A program made the position numbers and the translations under genes. A DNA stretch of 64,000 nucleotides from an uncultured Dorea sp. (lineage in GTDB: Bacteria > Bacillota > Clostridia > Lachnospirales > Lachnospiraceae), in the NCBI GenBank assembly GCA_945870325.1, contig CAMBRQ010000005.1:1-64000 (forward strand), in the 5' to 3' direction. The notes below the pieces were generated by a model. The model did not search any database. It worked only from the letters and a program-made list of their open reading frames with translations, and had not been told where the DNA came from. This document shows, one piece after another, positions 46,656-56,289 of this stretch. Position 1 is the first letter of the stretch, and every line of letters begins with the position of its first letter.

Positions 46656-48104
46656 ATGACAGTATTAGAACATCTGGAACCCCGGAAAGTTTTTTGCTTT
46701 TTTGAGGAATTGTGTCAGATTCCGCACGGAACCTATGACACGAAACGAATCAGTGATTATTGTGTTGCGTTTGCAAAAGAACGAGGACTAGAGGTACTCC
46801 AGGATGAAGTGAATAATATTATTATCAAGAAGCCTGGAACGATTGGTTATGAAAAGAGCAAGCCAGTGATTCTTCAGGGGCATCTTGATATGGTGTGTGA
46901 AAAACTCGCCGGGTCTTCCCATGATTTTAAAACAGATGCTCTGAAATTATACATAGAAGATGGATATGTGAAAGCAAAGGACACAACGCTTGGCGGTGAT
47001 GATGGAATTGCAGTCGCTATGGCGCTGGCTATTTTGGACAGCGATGATATCCCCCATCCACCAATCGAAGCATTATTTACAACAGATGAAGAAGTTGGAA
47101 TGGGCGGTGCTGATGCAATTGATCTAAGTGTGCTTGAAGGAAGGAAACTTATCAATATCGATTCGGAGGAAGAAGGAATTCTGACAATTGGCTGTGCCGG
47201 AGGTATTCAGTACGAGACGGTAATTCCTGTCTTGAGAGAGAAGAAGAGTGGCATCTTGGTTCGGATTCGGATACATGGATTGCTGGGCGGACATTCCGGG
47301 GTAGAGATTAATAAACAGCGTGGGAATGCACATAAGATGATGGGACGCCTCTTGTATTGTATAAAAAAAGAAATACCAATGAATCTTGTAAGTGTTGATG
47401 GTGGTTCTAAAGACAATGTAATCTCTTTGGAATCTACAGCCAATATCCTGATACCTGCAGATCAGGAAGCAAAGGTTCGCCGCATGGTTGGGGAGATGGT
47501 TCAGATTTGGAAAGAAGAATTCATGGGAGAGGAGCCTGGACTTGTTACAGATATAGAAGTAACAACTGATTGTGTAACAGATGTATTTGACGAGGCATCT
47601 ACCGACCATCTGATTACATATCTGGTAATCTGTCCGAACGGTGTTCAGGAATATAGTAGAAAATTAGAGGGACTTGTAGAGACTTCCGTGAATATCGGTG
47701 TCGTAGAGACGAACGTAGATTCCGTAAGAACAGTATCTCTTCTGAGAAGTTCCGTAGAAAGCAGAAAACAGCAGTTCAGAGAATATCTGGAGATCTGTGC
47801 GAAGGCTGTCGGAGGAACAGGAAAGACTCTGAATGAATATCCGGCATGGCAGTTCAGGCTGGAGTCGGAGTTACGTGACACAATGTTGAACACTTACAAA
47901 GAACTCTATGGTAAAGAGCCTGTTGTATCCACCATCCATGCAGGTCTGGAGTGTGGACTCCTTCAGGGAAAGTGTCCGGATCTGGACTGCGTATCCTTTG
48001 GACCGAACATCCTGGATGTACATTCTGTAAATGAGCGTTTGGATATTGCGTCCACTCAGAGAACCTGGGAGTATTTGAAAGCGATACTAAAAAATTGTAA
48101 ATAA
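46656..48104 (+). CDS. pepD: Aminoacyl-histidine dipeptidase (PepD, M20C)
   Basis: 482 aa. Zn-dependent dipeptidase. Metal-site motifs: LQGHLDMV (about 70-77), TLGGDDGIAVAMALAIL (about 112-128) and TTDEEVGMGGA (about 145-155), with IHAGLECG near 427 and a final His in the 'DVHSVNERLDI' segment. Cytosolic. GAGAGGAAAA precedes the ATG. TATAAT at about 46582 may be its -10. Confidence 0.95.
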   Translation: MTVLEHLEPRKVFCFFEELCQIPHGTYDTKRISDYCVAFAKERGLEVLQDEVNNIIIKKPGTIGYEKSKPVILQGHLDMVCEKLAGSSHDFKTDALKLYIEDGYVKAKDTTLGGDDGIAVAMALAILDSDDIPHPPIEALFTTDEEVGMGGADAIDLSVLEGRKLINIDSEEEGILTIGCAGGIQYETVIPVLREKKSGILVRIRIHGLLGGHSGVEINKQRGNAHKMMGRLLYCIKKEIPMNLVSVDGGSKDNVISLESTANILIPADQEAKVRRMVGEMVQIWKEEFMGEEPGLVTDIEVTTDCVTDVFDEASTDHLITYLVICPNGVQEYSRKLEGLVETSVNIGVVETNVDSVRTVSLLRSSVESRKQQFREYLEICAKAVGGTGKTLNEYPAWQFRLESELRDTMLNTYKELYGKEPVVSTIHAGLECGLLQGKCPDLDCVSFGPNILDVHSVNERLDIASTQRTWEYLKAILKNCK

Positions 48105-48157
48105 TTGTTTCCAGGAAAACAGATAGCAGATAAATAACAGGCGATAAGCAATATCTT

Positions 48158-48196
48158 AGAACCGGTCTCCTATGGGAATAGGAGGCTGGTTCTTTT
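48158..48196 (+). terminator. Terminator after pepD
   Basis: A 16-bp imperfect stem (48158-48173 with 48178-48193) with 4-nt loop then TTTT. It covers an in-frame upstream ATG of the next ORF (48172), which argues that the peptidase starts at 48223. Confidence 0.8.
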
Positions 48197-48222
48197 CATA
48201 TATTGAGAAAAAAGGATTTTTT

Positions 48223-48936
48223 ATGCGGAGCTTAAATCCTGGAAAAATCTTAATCGTTATATTCCTCCTTGCTTTTTTTACCGTGATTGGAACCAATTAT
48301 CTTAGAGAAGCAGGTCATTATAATACCCTCCGGAAAAAGACAGTAGAAGATGAAGAATACCGAAGAGACTTTTTTTCAGATGATATGCGGGAACACAGAG
48401 AACAATTATCTGATGAGTGTAAAACTTTACTAGAAAATGTGGAAAACGAAGTGAGTTATTACCCAATTCCCGAATCTAATGTGGATAAGTCTCTAAAGAC
48501 GTCGTACGTAGATGGCTGGATGGTAGAACGCAAATACAAAGGCACCAGCGGTCATGAAGGCACAGATATCATGGCTTCCGTTAATGAAAGAGGACTCTAT
48601 CCTGTACTAAGCATGACCGATGGAACCATAACCAACCTTGGCTGGCTGGAAAAAGGAGGGTATCGCGTGGGAATTACAACAGACGGTGGTACTTATTACT
48701 ACTACGCTCATTTAGATTCCTATGCCAACCTGAAAAATGGTCAGAAAGTCAAAGCGGGTGAACTATTAGGCTATATGGGCGACTCCGGCTATGGCCCGGA
48801 AGGCACCAAGGGGCAATTCGCTGTTCACCTTCATCTGGGGATCTACACCTACAAAGACGGGAAAGAAGTCAGCGTTAATCCTTATTACGTGCTTTTGTCC
48901 GTGGAGAATAGAAAACTTAAATATGATTTTTCTTGA
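48223..48936 (+). CDS. M23 family metallopeptidase, membrane-anchored
   Basis: About 237 aa. N-terminal transmembrane helix (ILIVIFLLAFFTVIGTNYL, about 9-27), a 70-residue linker, then a LytM/peptidase M23 domain with GHEGTDIMA (zinc His and Asp), YYYYAHLDSY and VHLHLGIY (HxH). Probably acts on cell-wall peptides or as a sporulation SpoIIQ-like scaffold; all zinc ligands seem present, so an enzyme is likelier. The long upstream start is rejected because it lies in a terminator. Confidence 0.87.
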   Translation: MRSLNPGKILIVIFLLAFFTVIGTNYLREAGHYNTLRKKTVEDEEYRRDFFSDDMREHREQLSDECKTLLENVENEVSYYPIPESNVDKSLKTSYVDGWMVERKYKGTSGHEGTDIMASVNERGLYPVLSMTDGTITNLGWLEKGGYRVGITTDGGTYYYYAHLDSYANLKNGQKVKAGELLGYMGDSGYGPEGTKGQFAVHLHLGIYTYKDGKEVSVNPYYVLLSVENRKLKYDFS

Positions 48937-48994
48937 GATATACTAGGAAAGGAATTTTGTGGAGAAAATGAGTGTTGGAAACACCCTGCCTGCT

Positions 48995-49084
48995 CTCTCT
49001 GCCGTACACTTCACATACACACTTCACATACACACTTCACAAACAAAATTCCCCCTAGAGTTCTCCCCCAGAATATGCTATACT
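48995..49084 (+). repeat. Promoter module, copy B, with 13-nt tandem repeat
   Basis: CTCTCTGCCGTACAC (48995-49009), AAATTCCC (49046-49053) and TATACT (49079-49084) repeat the order seen at 11-87 before prfC. Between the first two words lie two full copies and a partial third of ACTTCACATACAC (49008-49020, 49021-49033, 49034-49044), which makes this copy about 12 bp longer. The m5C methyltransferase starts 40 bp after TATACT. Confidence 0.6.
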
Positions 49085-49124
49085 AATCAATGTATGACCA
49101 AAATACAACATACGGAGGAAAACC

Positions 49125-50504
49125 ATGAATCTGCCCGGTACATTTGAAGAGAAGATGAGAGAACTCTTAGGGAAAGAGTTTGATGAATATATTGCATGTT
49201 ATGATGAACCAAGATACTATGGTCTGCGCGTGAATACCATCAAGATTTCTGTGGAAGAATTCCGAAAGATCTGTCCGTTTGAGATTACGCCGATTCCATG
49301 GATTGAGAATGGTTTTTATTATAACGGTGAGAAGATATCTCCTGCAAAGCATCCATATTATTTTGCTGGATTATATTATCTTCAGGAACCCAGCGCTATG
49401 ACACCGGCGAATCGGCTTCCGGTGGAACCGGGGGATAAGATTCTGGATGTATGTGCAGCACCTGGCGGCAAGGCAACTGAACTGGGAGCAAAACTTAAGG
49501 GAGAGGGGCTTCTGGTAGCCAATGATATCAGTAGTTCCAGAGCCAAAGGCTTGCTCAAGAATATTGAGGTCTTTGGAATCGGTAATATGCTTGTGCTGAG
49601 TGAAGAACCGGGAAGACTTGAGAATTATTTCCCGGAATATTTTGATAAGATATTGATTGATGCGCCATGTTCTGGCGAAGGGATGTTCCGTAAGGATAAG
49701 AAGATGGTAAAAGCCTGGGAAGAACACGGACCAGAATTCTTCAGCAATATTCAAAAGAGTATTATTCTTCAGGCGGCGCGGATGCTGAAGCCGGGAGGAA
49801 TGATGTTATATTCTACTTGTACGTTTGACAGTCGGGAGAATGAAAGAATCATAGAACTATTGCAGACAGAATATTCGGAATTCAGGATCTTGGATATCCT
49901 TCCATACGAAGGTTTCTGCCAAGGAATGCCAAGATATACGGACAGCAAAGACGAAGACATGAGAAAGACTGTTCGTATATTCCCACACCGTATGAAAGGT
50001 GAGGGGCATTATCTGGCGCTTCTTCAAAAAGGAGAAGCCCTTGCGGGAAAAGAATTAAGCATGAAGAAGAAATCAGGAAAGAAGATTCCGGAGGATCTGG
50101 CAGAGTTCTTTCAGGATATCTCTTGGAAACTGGATGGTTCACGTCTGGATATTCATGGTGAGAGAATCTATTATATGCCGGAGGGCTTGCCGGATGTCAG
50201 GGGAATCCGTTTCCTTCGTACAGGACTTTTGCTTGGAGAATTGAAAAAGAATCGTTTTGAACCTAGTCAGGCGCTGGCAATGTGCCTGAAAAAAGAAGAG
50301 TATGCACATTGTATTGATCTGCCGGCAGAAGATGAGAGAATCTCAAGGTATCTGAAGGGAGAGACTTTGGATGTAGATGATCTGGTGCGCCCGAAGGAGA
50401 AAGGATGGCAGCTTGTCTGTGTAGATGGATATCCGTTAGGCTGGGGAAAACTAAGCAATGGAACCCTTAAGAATAAGTATCTGCCGGGATGGAGGCTTTG
50501 CTAA
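49125..50504 (+). CDS. RsmF-type rRNA m5C methyltransferase
   Basis: 459 aa. NOL1/NOP2/Sun family. SAM motif LDVCAAPGGKATEL (about 107-120), 'DAPCSGEGMFRKD' (about 181) and 'YSTCTFDSRENE' (about 228) with both catalytic Cys. The C-terminal 'GLLLGELKKNRFEPSQALAM' region is a PUA-like/RsmF C-domain. Preceded by GGAGGAAAACC. Expected target is a cytosine in 16S rRNA, position not inferable. Confidence 0.92.
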   Translation: MNLPGTFEEKMRELLGKEFDEYIACYDEPRYYGLRVNTIKISVEEFRKICPFEITPIPWIENGFYYNGEKISPAKHPYYFAGLYYLQEPSAMTPANRLPVEPGDKILDVCAAPGGKATELGAKLKGEGLLVANDISSSRAKGLLKNIEVFGIGNMLVLSEEPGRLENYFPEYFDKILIDAPCSGEGMFRKDKKMVKAWEEHGPEFFSNIQKSIILQAARMLKPGGMMLYSTCTFDSRENERIIELLQTEYSEFRILDILPYEGFCQGMPRYTDSKDEDMRKTVRIFPHRMKGEGHYLALLQKGEALAGKELSMKKKSGKKIPEDLAEFFQDISWKLDGSRLDIHGERIYYMPEGLPDVRGIRFLRTGLLLGELKKNRFEPSQALAMCLKKEEYAHCIDLPAEDERISRYLKGETLDVDDLVRPKEKGWQLVCVDGYPLGWGKLSNGTLKNKYLPGWRLC

Positions 50505-51238
50505 TGATTCGTTTGGATAAATACCTGGCAGATATGGGGATTGGAACACGCCAGGAAGTGAAGAAATATATACGTCAGGGCAGAGTCTCAGTGAATGGCA
50601 AGACTGTGAAATCGCCGGATATCAAGATTCGGGAAGAAGAGGATAAAGTCTGCTTTGATGCAAAAGAAGTCGCATACGCAAGTTATGAATATTATATGCT
50701 GAACAAACCGTCAGGAGTCGTCTCTGCGACAGAGGACCCGACAGAGGCAACGGTGATCGACTTGATTAAGGATAAGAAACGAAAGGATCTCTTCCCGGTG
50801 GGAAGACTTGATAAAGACACAGAAGGACTTCTTCTGATTACCAATGACGGTCAGCTTGCGCATCGTTTACTTTCGCCCAAAAAGCATGTAGATAAGACAT
50901 ATTATGCCAGAATTCGGGGAATTGTAACGGAAGAAGATGTGGAAGCATTCAAAAGCGGCGTGAATATCGGTACGGATGAGAAAGAAGAGTGGACAAGACC
51001 TGGTCTTCTTAAGATCTTGAGAAGTGAAGCGGAATCAGAGATATTGCTTACGATTCAGGAAGGAAAATACCATCAGGTAAAACGCATGTTTCAGGCGGTG
51101 GGAAAAGAGGTTGTCTATCTGCGGCGTGAGAGCATGGGAAGTCTTAAGTTAGATCAGAAGTTAAAACCGGGAGAATACCGGCTGTTAACGAAAGAGGAGT
51201 TAGAAGATGTTACAGACGAAAATGCTGAAAGATATTGA
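50504..51238 (+). CDS. RsuA-family rRNA pseudouridine synthase
   Basis: About 244 aa. N-terminal S4 domain (MIRLDKYLADMGIGTRQEVK) and synthase domain with catalytic GRLDKDTEGLLLITNDG (about 99-115) and 'KYHQVKRMF' near 193. ATG at 50504 overlaps the stop of the methyltransferase by one base (TAATG), with GGAGG 9 nt upstream, so the two rRNA modifiers are translationally coupled. Confidence 0.93.
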   Translation: MIRLDKYLADMGIGTRQEVKKYIRQGRVSVNGKTVKSPDIKIREEEDKVCFDAKEVAYASYEYYMLNKPSGVVSATEDPTEATVIDLIKDKKRKDLFPVGRLDKDTEGLLLITNDGQLAHRLLSPKKHVDKTYYARIRGIVTEEDVEAFKSGVNIGTDEKEEWTRPGLLKILRSEAESEILLTIQEGKYHQVKRMFQAVGKEVVYLRRESMGSLKLDQKLKPGEYRLLTKEELEDVTDENAERY

Positions 51239-51890
51239 TGCGATCATATTTGACATGGATGGAACGCTGATTGATTCTATGTGGATCTGGCCATCTATTG
51301 ATGATGATTATCTGGCGAAATATAATCTGGTAAAGACAGAGGATTTTCATGAGGCTATGGAAGGAATGAGTTATACGGAAGTGGCTCAGTTCTTTTTAGA
51401 CACCTACTCGGAACTGAACTGTACCAGGGAGGAAGTTATGGAAGAATGGATGGACATGGCGCATGACAAGTATATGAACCAAGTCTATCTGAAGGATGGC
51501 GTATATGAATTCATCACAGAGATGAGACGTCAGGGGATGAAGATAGGAATTGCTACAAGTAATGCCAGGTCACTGGCGGATGATACATTAGAAGCATTGA
51601 AGATTACGGAATTGTTCGATGTAGTTAGAAGTGCCTGTGAGGTTGCGGCTGGGAAGCCGTCACCGGATGTATATCTTCTGGTCGCAGAAGAGATGGGAGT
51701 AGATCCAAAGCGCTGCCTGGTATTTGAGGATGTTCCTATGGGGATCTTAGCAGGAAAGAACGCAGGAATGAGTGTCTGCGCCGTAGAGGATGATTTTTCA
51801 AAGCCTCAGGAGGAGAAGAAGCGGGCGCTGGCAGACTATTACATACAGAATTATGACGATATTAAGAATGAAACATATGAGGTATTATAG
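51207..51890 (+). CDS. HAD-superfamily phosphatase (PGM-like)
   Basis: 227 aa. Motif I AIIFDMDGTLIDSMWIW (nucleophile Asp), motif II 'IGIATSNARS', motif III Lys in AAGKPSPDVYLL and motif IV 'CLVFEDVPMGILAGKNAGM'. Beta-phosphoglucomutase/phosphatase subgroup with a helical cap; substrate unknown. Overlaps the 3' end of the pseudouridine synthase by 32 bp, with AGGAG in that gene. Confidence 0.88.
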   Translation: MLQTKMLKDIDAIIFDMDGTLIDSMWIWPSIDDDYLAKYNLVKTEDFHEAMEGMSYTEVAQFFLDTYSELNCTREEVMEEWMDMAHDKYMNQVYLKDGVYEFITEMRRQGMKIGIATSNARSLADDTLEALKITELFDVVRSACEVAAGKPSPDVYLLVAEEMGVDPKRCLVFEDVPMGILAGKNAGMSVCAVEDDFSKPQEEKKRALADYYIQNYDDIKNETYEVL

Positions 51891-53828
51891 ATGGGAAAGG
51901 GATTTTTACCTATTTGCAGACAGGACATGGCAGAACGCGGATGGGAGCAGGTAGATTTCGTCTATATATCGGGAGATGCCTATGTAGACCATCCTTCTTT
52001 TGGGCATGCAATCATTACCAGGCTCTTAGAAGCGCATGGCTATAAAGTTGGAATTATCGCACAGCCGGATTGGAAGGATAAGTCCAGTATTATGGAGTAT
52101 GGCGAGCCAAGGCTTGGATTCCTTGTGTCGGCGGGCAATATGGATTCTATGGTGAATCACTATTCCGTATCTAAGAAGCGGAGGAAGACGGATGCCTTCA
52201 CTCCGGGCGGCGTGATGGGGAAGCGGCCGGATTATGCGGTTGTTGTCTATAGCAACCTGATTCGTCAGGTATATAAGAAGACGCCGATTATTCTGGGAGG
52301 CATAGAAGCCAGCCTGCGAAGACTGGCACACTATGATTATTGGTCTGACAGGCTGAAACGGTCGGTGCTTCTGGATTCGGGTGCAGACCTGATCTCTTAT
52401 GGAATGGGAGAGCGTTCTATCGTAGAGATTGCAGAAGCCCTGGAAAGTGGCATAGATGTAAAGGACATCAGTTTTATTCCGGGAACTGTCTATAAGACGA
52501 AGGATTTGGACAGTGTCTATGATGCAATCACGTTGCCGGGATATGAGGATATGAAGGCGGACAAACTTAATTATGCCAGAAGTTTCTATATACAGTACTG
52601 CAATACCGATCCATTTGCAGGCAAGAGAATGGTGGAGCCTTATGGGGAACATCTTTATGTGGTCCAGAATCCGCCGGCCAAACCTCTGAGCCAGCCGGAG
52701 ATGGATCGGGTATATAGTTTCCCTTATATGAGAACCTATCATCCTTCTTATGAAGATGTCGGGGGAGTCCCGGCAATTGCTGAAGTGAAGTTCAGCCTGA
52801 TCAGTAACAGGGGATGTTTTGGCGGGTGCAATTTCTGTGCCCTTACTTTTCACCAGGGAAGGATTCTTCAGACGAGAAGCCACGAATCTTTGCTTGCAGA
52901 GGCGAGACAGTTTATCTGGGATAAGGATTTTAAAGGATATATTCATGATGTAGGAGGACCTACGGCAAACTTTCGGGCACCTTCCTGTGAGAAGCAGTTG
53001 ACACATGGCGTGTGTAAGGAGAAGCAGTGCCTATTCCCGAAGCCTTGCCGGAATCTTCGGGTGGATCATAAGGATTACATTCGGCTGCTTCGAAAATTAA
53101 GAGAACTGCCAAATGTGAAGAAAGTATTCATCCGTTCCGGAATTCGGTTTGATTATGTGATGGCAGATCCAGACGATACGTTCTTTCGGGAATTATGCGA
53201 GTACCATGTAAGCGGACAGTTAAAAGTAGCGCCGGAACATGTGTCAGATGCAGTCCTACAGAAGATGGGAAAGCCGGAGAATGGCGTATATCGTTCGTTT
53301 GTGAAGAAATATAAGAAGATCAATCAGGAGATTCACAAGGAGCAGTATCTGGTGCCGTATCTGATGTCATCCCATCCGGGTTCGACAATGAAGGAAGCAA
53401 TAGAACTGGCTGAGTATCTTAGAGATCTGGGGTATATGCCGGAGCAGGTGCAAGATTTCTATCCTACGCCATCTACCATATCGACGTGTATGTATTATAC
53501 GGGCGTTGATCCAAGAGATATGAAGCCGGTATACGTGCCGAAGAATCCGCACGAAAAGGCGATGCAGAGAGCCTTGATCCAGTATCGGAATCCGAAGAAT
53601 TATGATCTGGTTCTGGAGGCACTTAAGAAAGCCGGACGAATGGATCTTGTTGGCTATGATAAGCATTGCCTGATCCGTCCGAAATATGCGGTGCATGATG
53701 AATGGAAGAAAGATGGCAGGAATCATTACGGACATGAAAACAAGAATGAAACCGGGGCAAGACCAGAAGGGAAGCCTAAGAAGAAAAAGGCAATCAGAAA
53801 TGTTCACAAGAAGAAAGTGAAAAAATAA
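51891..53828 (+). CDS. YgiQ family radical SAM protein
   Basis: 645 aa. Starts directly after the HAD stop. N-terminal 'FLPICRQDMAERGWEQVDFVYI' is the YgiQ signature; the radical-SAM cluster motif RGCFGGCNFCALTFHQGR lies near 305, with a second Cys set 'CEKQLTHGVCKEKQCLFPKPC' near 364. The C-terminal tail is Lys-rich (KPKKKKAIRNVHKKKVKK). Conserved but functionally uncharacterised as far as I know. Confidence 0.94.
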   Translation: MGKGFLPICRQDMAERGWEQVDFVYISGDAYVDHPSFGHAIITRLLEAHGYKVGIIAQPDWKDKSSIMEYGEPRLGFLVSAGNMDSMVNHYSVSKKRRKTDAFTPGGVMGKRPDYAVVVYSNLIRQVYKKTPIILGGIEASLRRLAHYDYWSDRLKRSVLLDSGADLISYGMGERSIVEIAEALESGIDVKDISFIPGTVYKTKDLDSVYDAITLPGYEDMKADKLNYARSFYIQYCNTDPFAGKRMVEPYGEHLYVVQNPPAKPLSQPEMDRVYSFPYMRTYHPSYEDVGGVPAIAEVKFSLISNRGCFGGCNFCALTFHQGRILQTRSHESLLAEARQFIWDKDFKGYIHDVGGPTANFRAPSCEKQLTHGVCKEKQCLFPKPCRNLRVDHKDYIRLLRKLRELPNVKKVFIRSGIRFDYVMADPDDTFFRELCEYHVSGQLKVAPEHVSDAVLQKMGKPENGVYRSFVKKYKKINQEIHKEQYLVPYLMSSHPGSTMKEAIELAEYLRDLGYMPEQVQDFYPTPSTISTCMYYTGVDPRDMKPVYVPKNPHEKAMQRALIQYRNPKNYDLVLEALKKAGRMDLVGYDKHCLIRPKYAVHDEWKKDGRNHYGHENKNETGARPEGKPKKKKAIRNVHKKKVKK

Positions 53829-53857
53829 AGTTAGAGACAAACAGGGAGATGATTATC

Positions 53858-54625
53858 GTGAGAATTGCAATTGTAACGGGTGCATCCTCCGGGATTGGAA
53901 GAGAGTTCGCTATGCAGATTCCAAGGCTCTACAAAAGACTGGATGAACTATGGGTAGTGGCAAGAAGAACAGAACGGTTGAAAGAACTGGAAAAACAGAT
54001 TCCCATCCCAGTCAGAATCTTTGATGGAGATCTTAGAAGGGATTATATCTTTGAGAGAATCGGAAAGGAACTGGACAGACAGAACGCAGATATCCGTATG
54101 CTGGTTAATGCGGCAGGTTATGGTAAAATCGGAGATGTGGAGGAACTTGGAACCGAAGAGCAATGTGGCATGATTGATCTGAATTGCAGATCACTTACCA
54201 AAATGACGAAAGTCTGCTTGCCATATATGTCGAATGGAAGTAGAATGATTCATGTTGCATCTTCAGCCGCATTTGCGCCTCAGCCGGGATTCGCCGTATA
54301 TGCGGCAACCAAATCCTATGTATACAGTTATTCCCATGCACTTAGTGTGGAATTAAAGCCACGAGGAATCCTTGTGACAGCGGTGTGTCCGGGACCGGTT
54401 GATACGGAATTTTTCGACCGTGCGGGAGCGCTGCCGAATCCGCTTAAGGCAACCGTGAAAGCAGATGCCGGGAATGTTGTAAGAACGGCGCTTAGAGATT
54501 CTGTGATGGGACGGCGGGTATCTGTCTACGGCGTGGCTATGAAGAGTGCAAGAATTGCGGCAAAACTGCTGCCGTATGCAAGGATTGCTGATTGGATGAA
54601 ATTGGCTAATAATATGAGCAAGTAA
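53858..54625 (+). CDS. Short-chain dehydrogenase/reductase
   Basis: About 255 aa. TGASSGIGREFA (cofactor-binding Gly motif at the N-terminus), NAAGYG (about 84), Ser in HVASSAAFAPQPG and catalytic YAATKSYVYSY (about 148). Classical SDR; substrate unknown. GTG at 53858 has GGGAG about 9 nt upstream; the ATG at 53849 touches that site. Confidence 0.88.
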   Translation: MRIAIVTGASSGIGREFAMQIPRLYKRLDELWVVARRTERLKELEKQIPIPVRIFDGDLRRDYIFERIGKELDRQNADIRMLVNAAGYGKIGDVEELGTEEQCGMIDLNCRSLTKMTKVCLPYMSNGSRMIHVASSAAFAPQPGFAVYAATKSYVYSYSHALSVELKPRGILVTAVCPGPVDTEFFDRAGALPNPLKATVKADAGNVVRTALRDSVMGRRVSVYGVAMKSARIAAKLLPYARIADWMKLANNMSK

Positions 54626-54653
54626 ATGCTATATAAGGGAGTGTACAATCAAG

Positions 54654-55229
54654 ATGAAGATTGAAAAGGGACAGCCGGGCTATATAAAAGCACAGAAGAC
54701 GAAATATCTCATGTGGACGATTGGGGAATTCGCAATCGTGATAGCCGTCTTTGTTCTGGGATATATGCAGACGAAGACAAGATTGAATCTATTTACGGTG
54801 GTTGCGATCGTGGGATGCCTGCCAGCGGCAAAGATGCTGGTAGAATTCATCACTATGGCGCCATATAAGAGCATTGCTCCTGAGAAATATCAGGAGATCG
54901 AAGAGAAAACACCGCTTATCACAACTGCATATGATATGGTAATTACCAGCACGGAGAAGGTGATGCCAGCAGATGCGATTGCGATATCAGGTCATGTGGT
55001 CTGCGTATATGCAAGCAGCCCGAAGACGGATGAAGTTCTTCTGGCAAAACATATCAAAAATATATTAAGAGATAACCACTATGATAAGATGACGGTTAAG
55101 ATATTTCACGATTATGTAGCGTTCCTGTCCAGAGCAGAAGGAATGAACAATATCGCAGCGGTTGAACGATCGAATAATACCAGGAAGGAAAGAAATATCA
55201 GAAAGATTATACTGAATATTTCAATGTAA
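54654..55229 (+). CDS. Small membrane protein, unrecognised
   Basis: 191 aa. Two N-terminal transmembrane helices (WTIGEFAIVIAVFVLGYM, about 23-40; 'LFTVVAIVGCLPAAKMLVEF', about 48-67), then a soluble domain of about 115 residues with alternating strands ('YDMVITSTEKVM', 'HVVCVYAS', 'VKIFHDYVAFLSRAEG'). Basic C-terminus. Similar proteins occur in Lachnospiraceae without assigned role, to my knowledge. GGGAG upstream. Confidence 0.65.
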   Translation: MKIEKGQPGYIKAQKTKYLMWTIGEFAIVIAVFVLGYMQTKTRLNLFTVVAIVGCLPAAKMLVEFITMAPYKSIAPEKYQEIEEKTPLITTAYDMVITSTEKVMPADAIAISGHVVCVYASSPKTDEVLLAKHIKNILRDNHYDKMTVKIFHDYVAFLSRAEGMNNIAAVERSNNTRKERNIRKIILNISM

Positions 55230-55278
55230 GTAAGTGTTTCTGAAAAGAACTACTATAATGCTTTCGATATAAAATGTG

Positions 55279-56289
55279 ATGAAGGAAATAATAATTAAAC
55301 AGAATGAGGCTGGACAGAGGCTGGATAAACTATTAAAAAAATATCTCAGTAAAGCACCCGGAAGTTTTATCTATAAGATGCTTCGGAAGAAGAATATTAT
55401 ATTAAATGGAAAGAAAGCGTCCGGCAATGAAAAATTAGTGGTAGGAGATAGTGTTAAGTTATTCCTATCAGAGGAGACGATTCATAAGTTTTCTTCGGAA
55501 AATGAGGAAGATGTGCAGATAGAATCGGTTCCATTGGATATTATATATGAAGATCGCGAGATTCTGCTGTTGAATAAACCGGTAGGAATGTTGTCACAGA
55601 AAGCCAGTAAGGATGATGTGTCAGTGGTGGAACATGTGACAGCGTATCTTTTGAATGAACATAAGATCTCCGCGGAAGACCTGCGTACATTTAAGCCATC
55701 TATTTGTAACCGTCTGGATCGCAACACCAGTGGACTGATCGTAGCGGGAAAGAGTCTGGCGGGATTGCAGATGATGGGGCAACTCATTAAGGAACGTACG
55801 ATTCGAAAGTACTATCTGTGTATCGTAAAAGGAAAGATTACGGAATCTAAGCATATCCGTGGATATCTTAAGAAAGATGAAAAGAACAATGTGGTAACAA
55901 TCAGCAGGCGGGGAACATCTCCAGGAGAACTTCCGATAGAGACAGAGTATACTCCGGTTGCCTGGCATGAGTCCATGACTTTGCTGAGAGTCCATCTGAT
56001 TACTGGCAAGACACATCAGATCCGTGCGCATCTTGCCTCGGAAGGGCATCCGCTTTTGGGGGATTATAAGTATGGTAACCGGAGTTGGAATGAAGAGTAT
56101 AAGAAACGATATCAGATACAGTCCCAGTTGCTTCATGCATATGAATTAGAATTTCCGCAGATGGAGAAGCCGTTTTTGGCAATTTCTGAAAAGACTTATA
56201 CTGCAAAGGTACCAGAGGTGTTCTGGAGACTGATAAAGGAGACAGCATGGGAACATGGAATTCGAGAGGCCTTAGAGGTTCAACATTAG
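55279..56289 (+). CDS. RluC/RluD-family pseudouridine synthase
   Basis: About 336 aa. N-terminal S4 domain ('QNEAGQRLDKLLKKYLSKAP'), then the catalytic domain with CNRLDRNTSGLIVAGKS (about 146-162) and 'TGKTHQIRAHLASEGHPLLGD' (about 240). Start could be the ATG at 55279 or the GTG at 55276; neither has a Shine-Dalgarno site, and TATAAT at 55254-55259 would leave only about 12 nt of leader. Overlaps recU by 43 bp. Confidence 0.92.
   Translation: MKEIIIKQNEAGQRLDKLLKKYLSKAPGSFIYKMLRKKNIILNGKKASGNEKLVVGDSVKLFLSEETIHKFSSENEEDVQIESVPLDIIYEDREILLLNKPVGMLSQKASKDDVSVVEHVTAYLLNEHKISAEDLRTFKPSICNRLDRNTSGLIVAGKSLAGLQMMGQLIKERTIRKYYLCIVKGKITESKHIRGYLKKDEKNNVVTISRRGTSPGELPIETEYTPVAWHESMTLLRVHLITGKTHQIRAHLASEGHPLLGDYKYGNRSWNEEYKKRYQIQSQLLHAYELEFPQMEKPFLAISEKTYTAKVPEVFWRLIKETAWEHGIREALEVQH

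Noticed and set aside
49008..49044. Possible CRISPR-like repeats
   Set aside because: The units are 13 nt, directly adjacent without spacers, and no cas genes are present; a simple tandem repeat.
48959..49147. 62-codon ORF across the promoter module B
   Set aside because: It is mostly the ACTTCACATACAC tandem repeat read as His/Thr codons, and the start is a non-ATG codon without support.
52026..53006. 326-codon minus-strand ORF opposite the YgiQ gene
   Set aside because: The opposite strand encodes a radical SAM protein with intact Cys motifs; the antisense reading has no recognisable domain.
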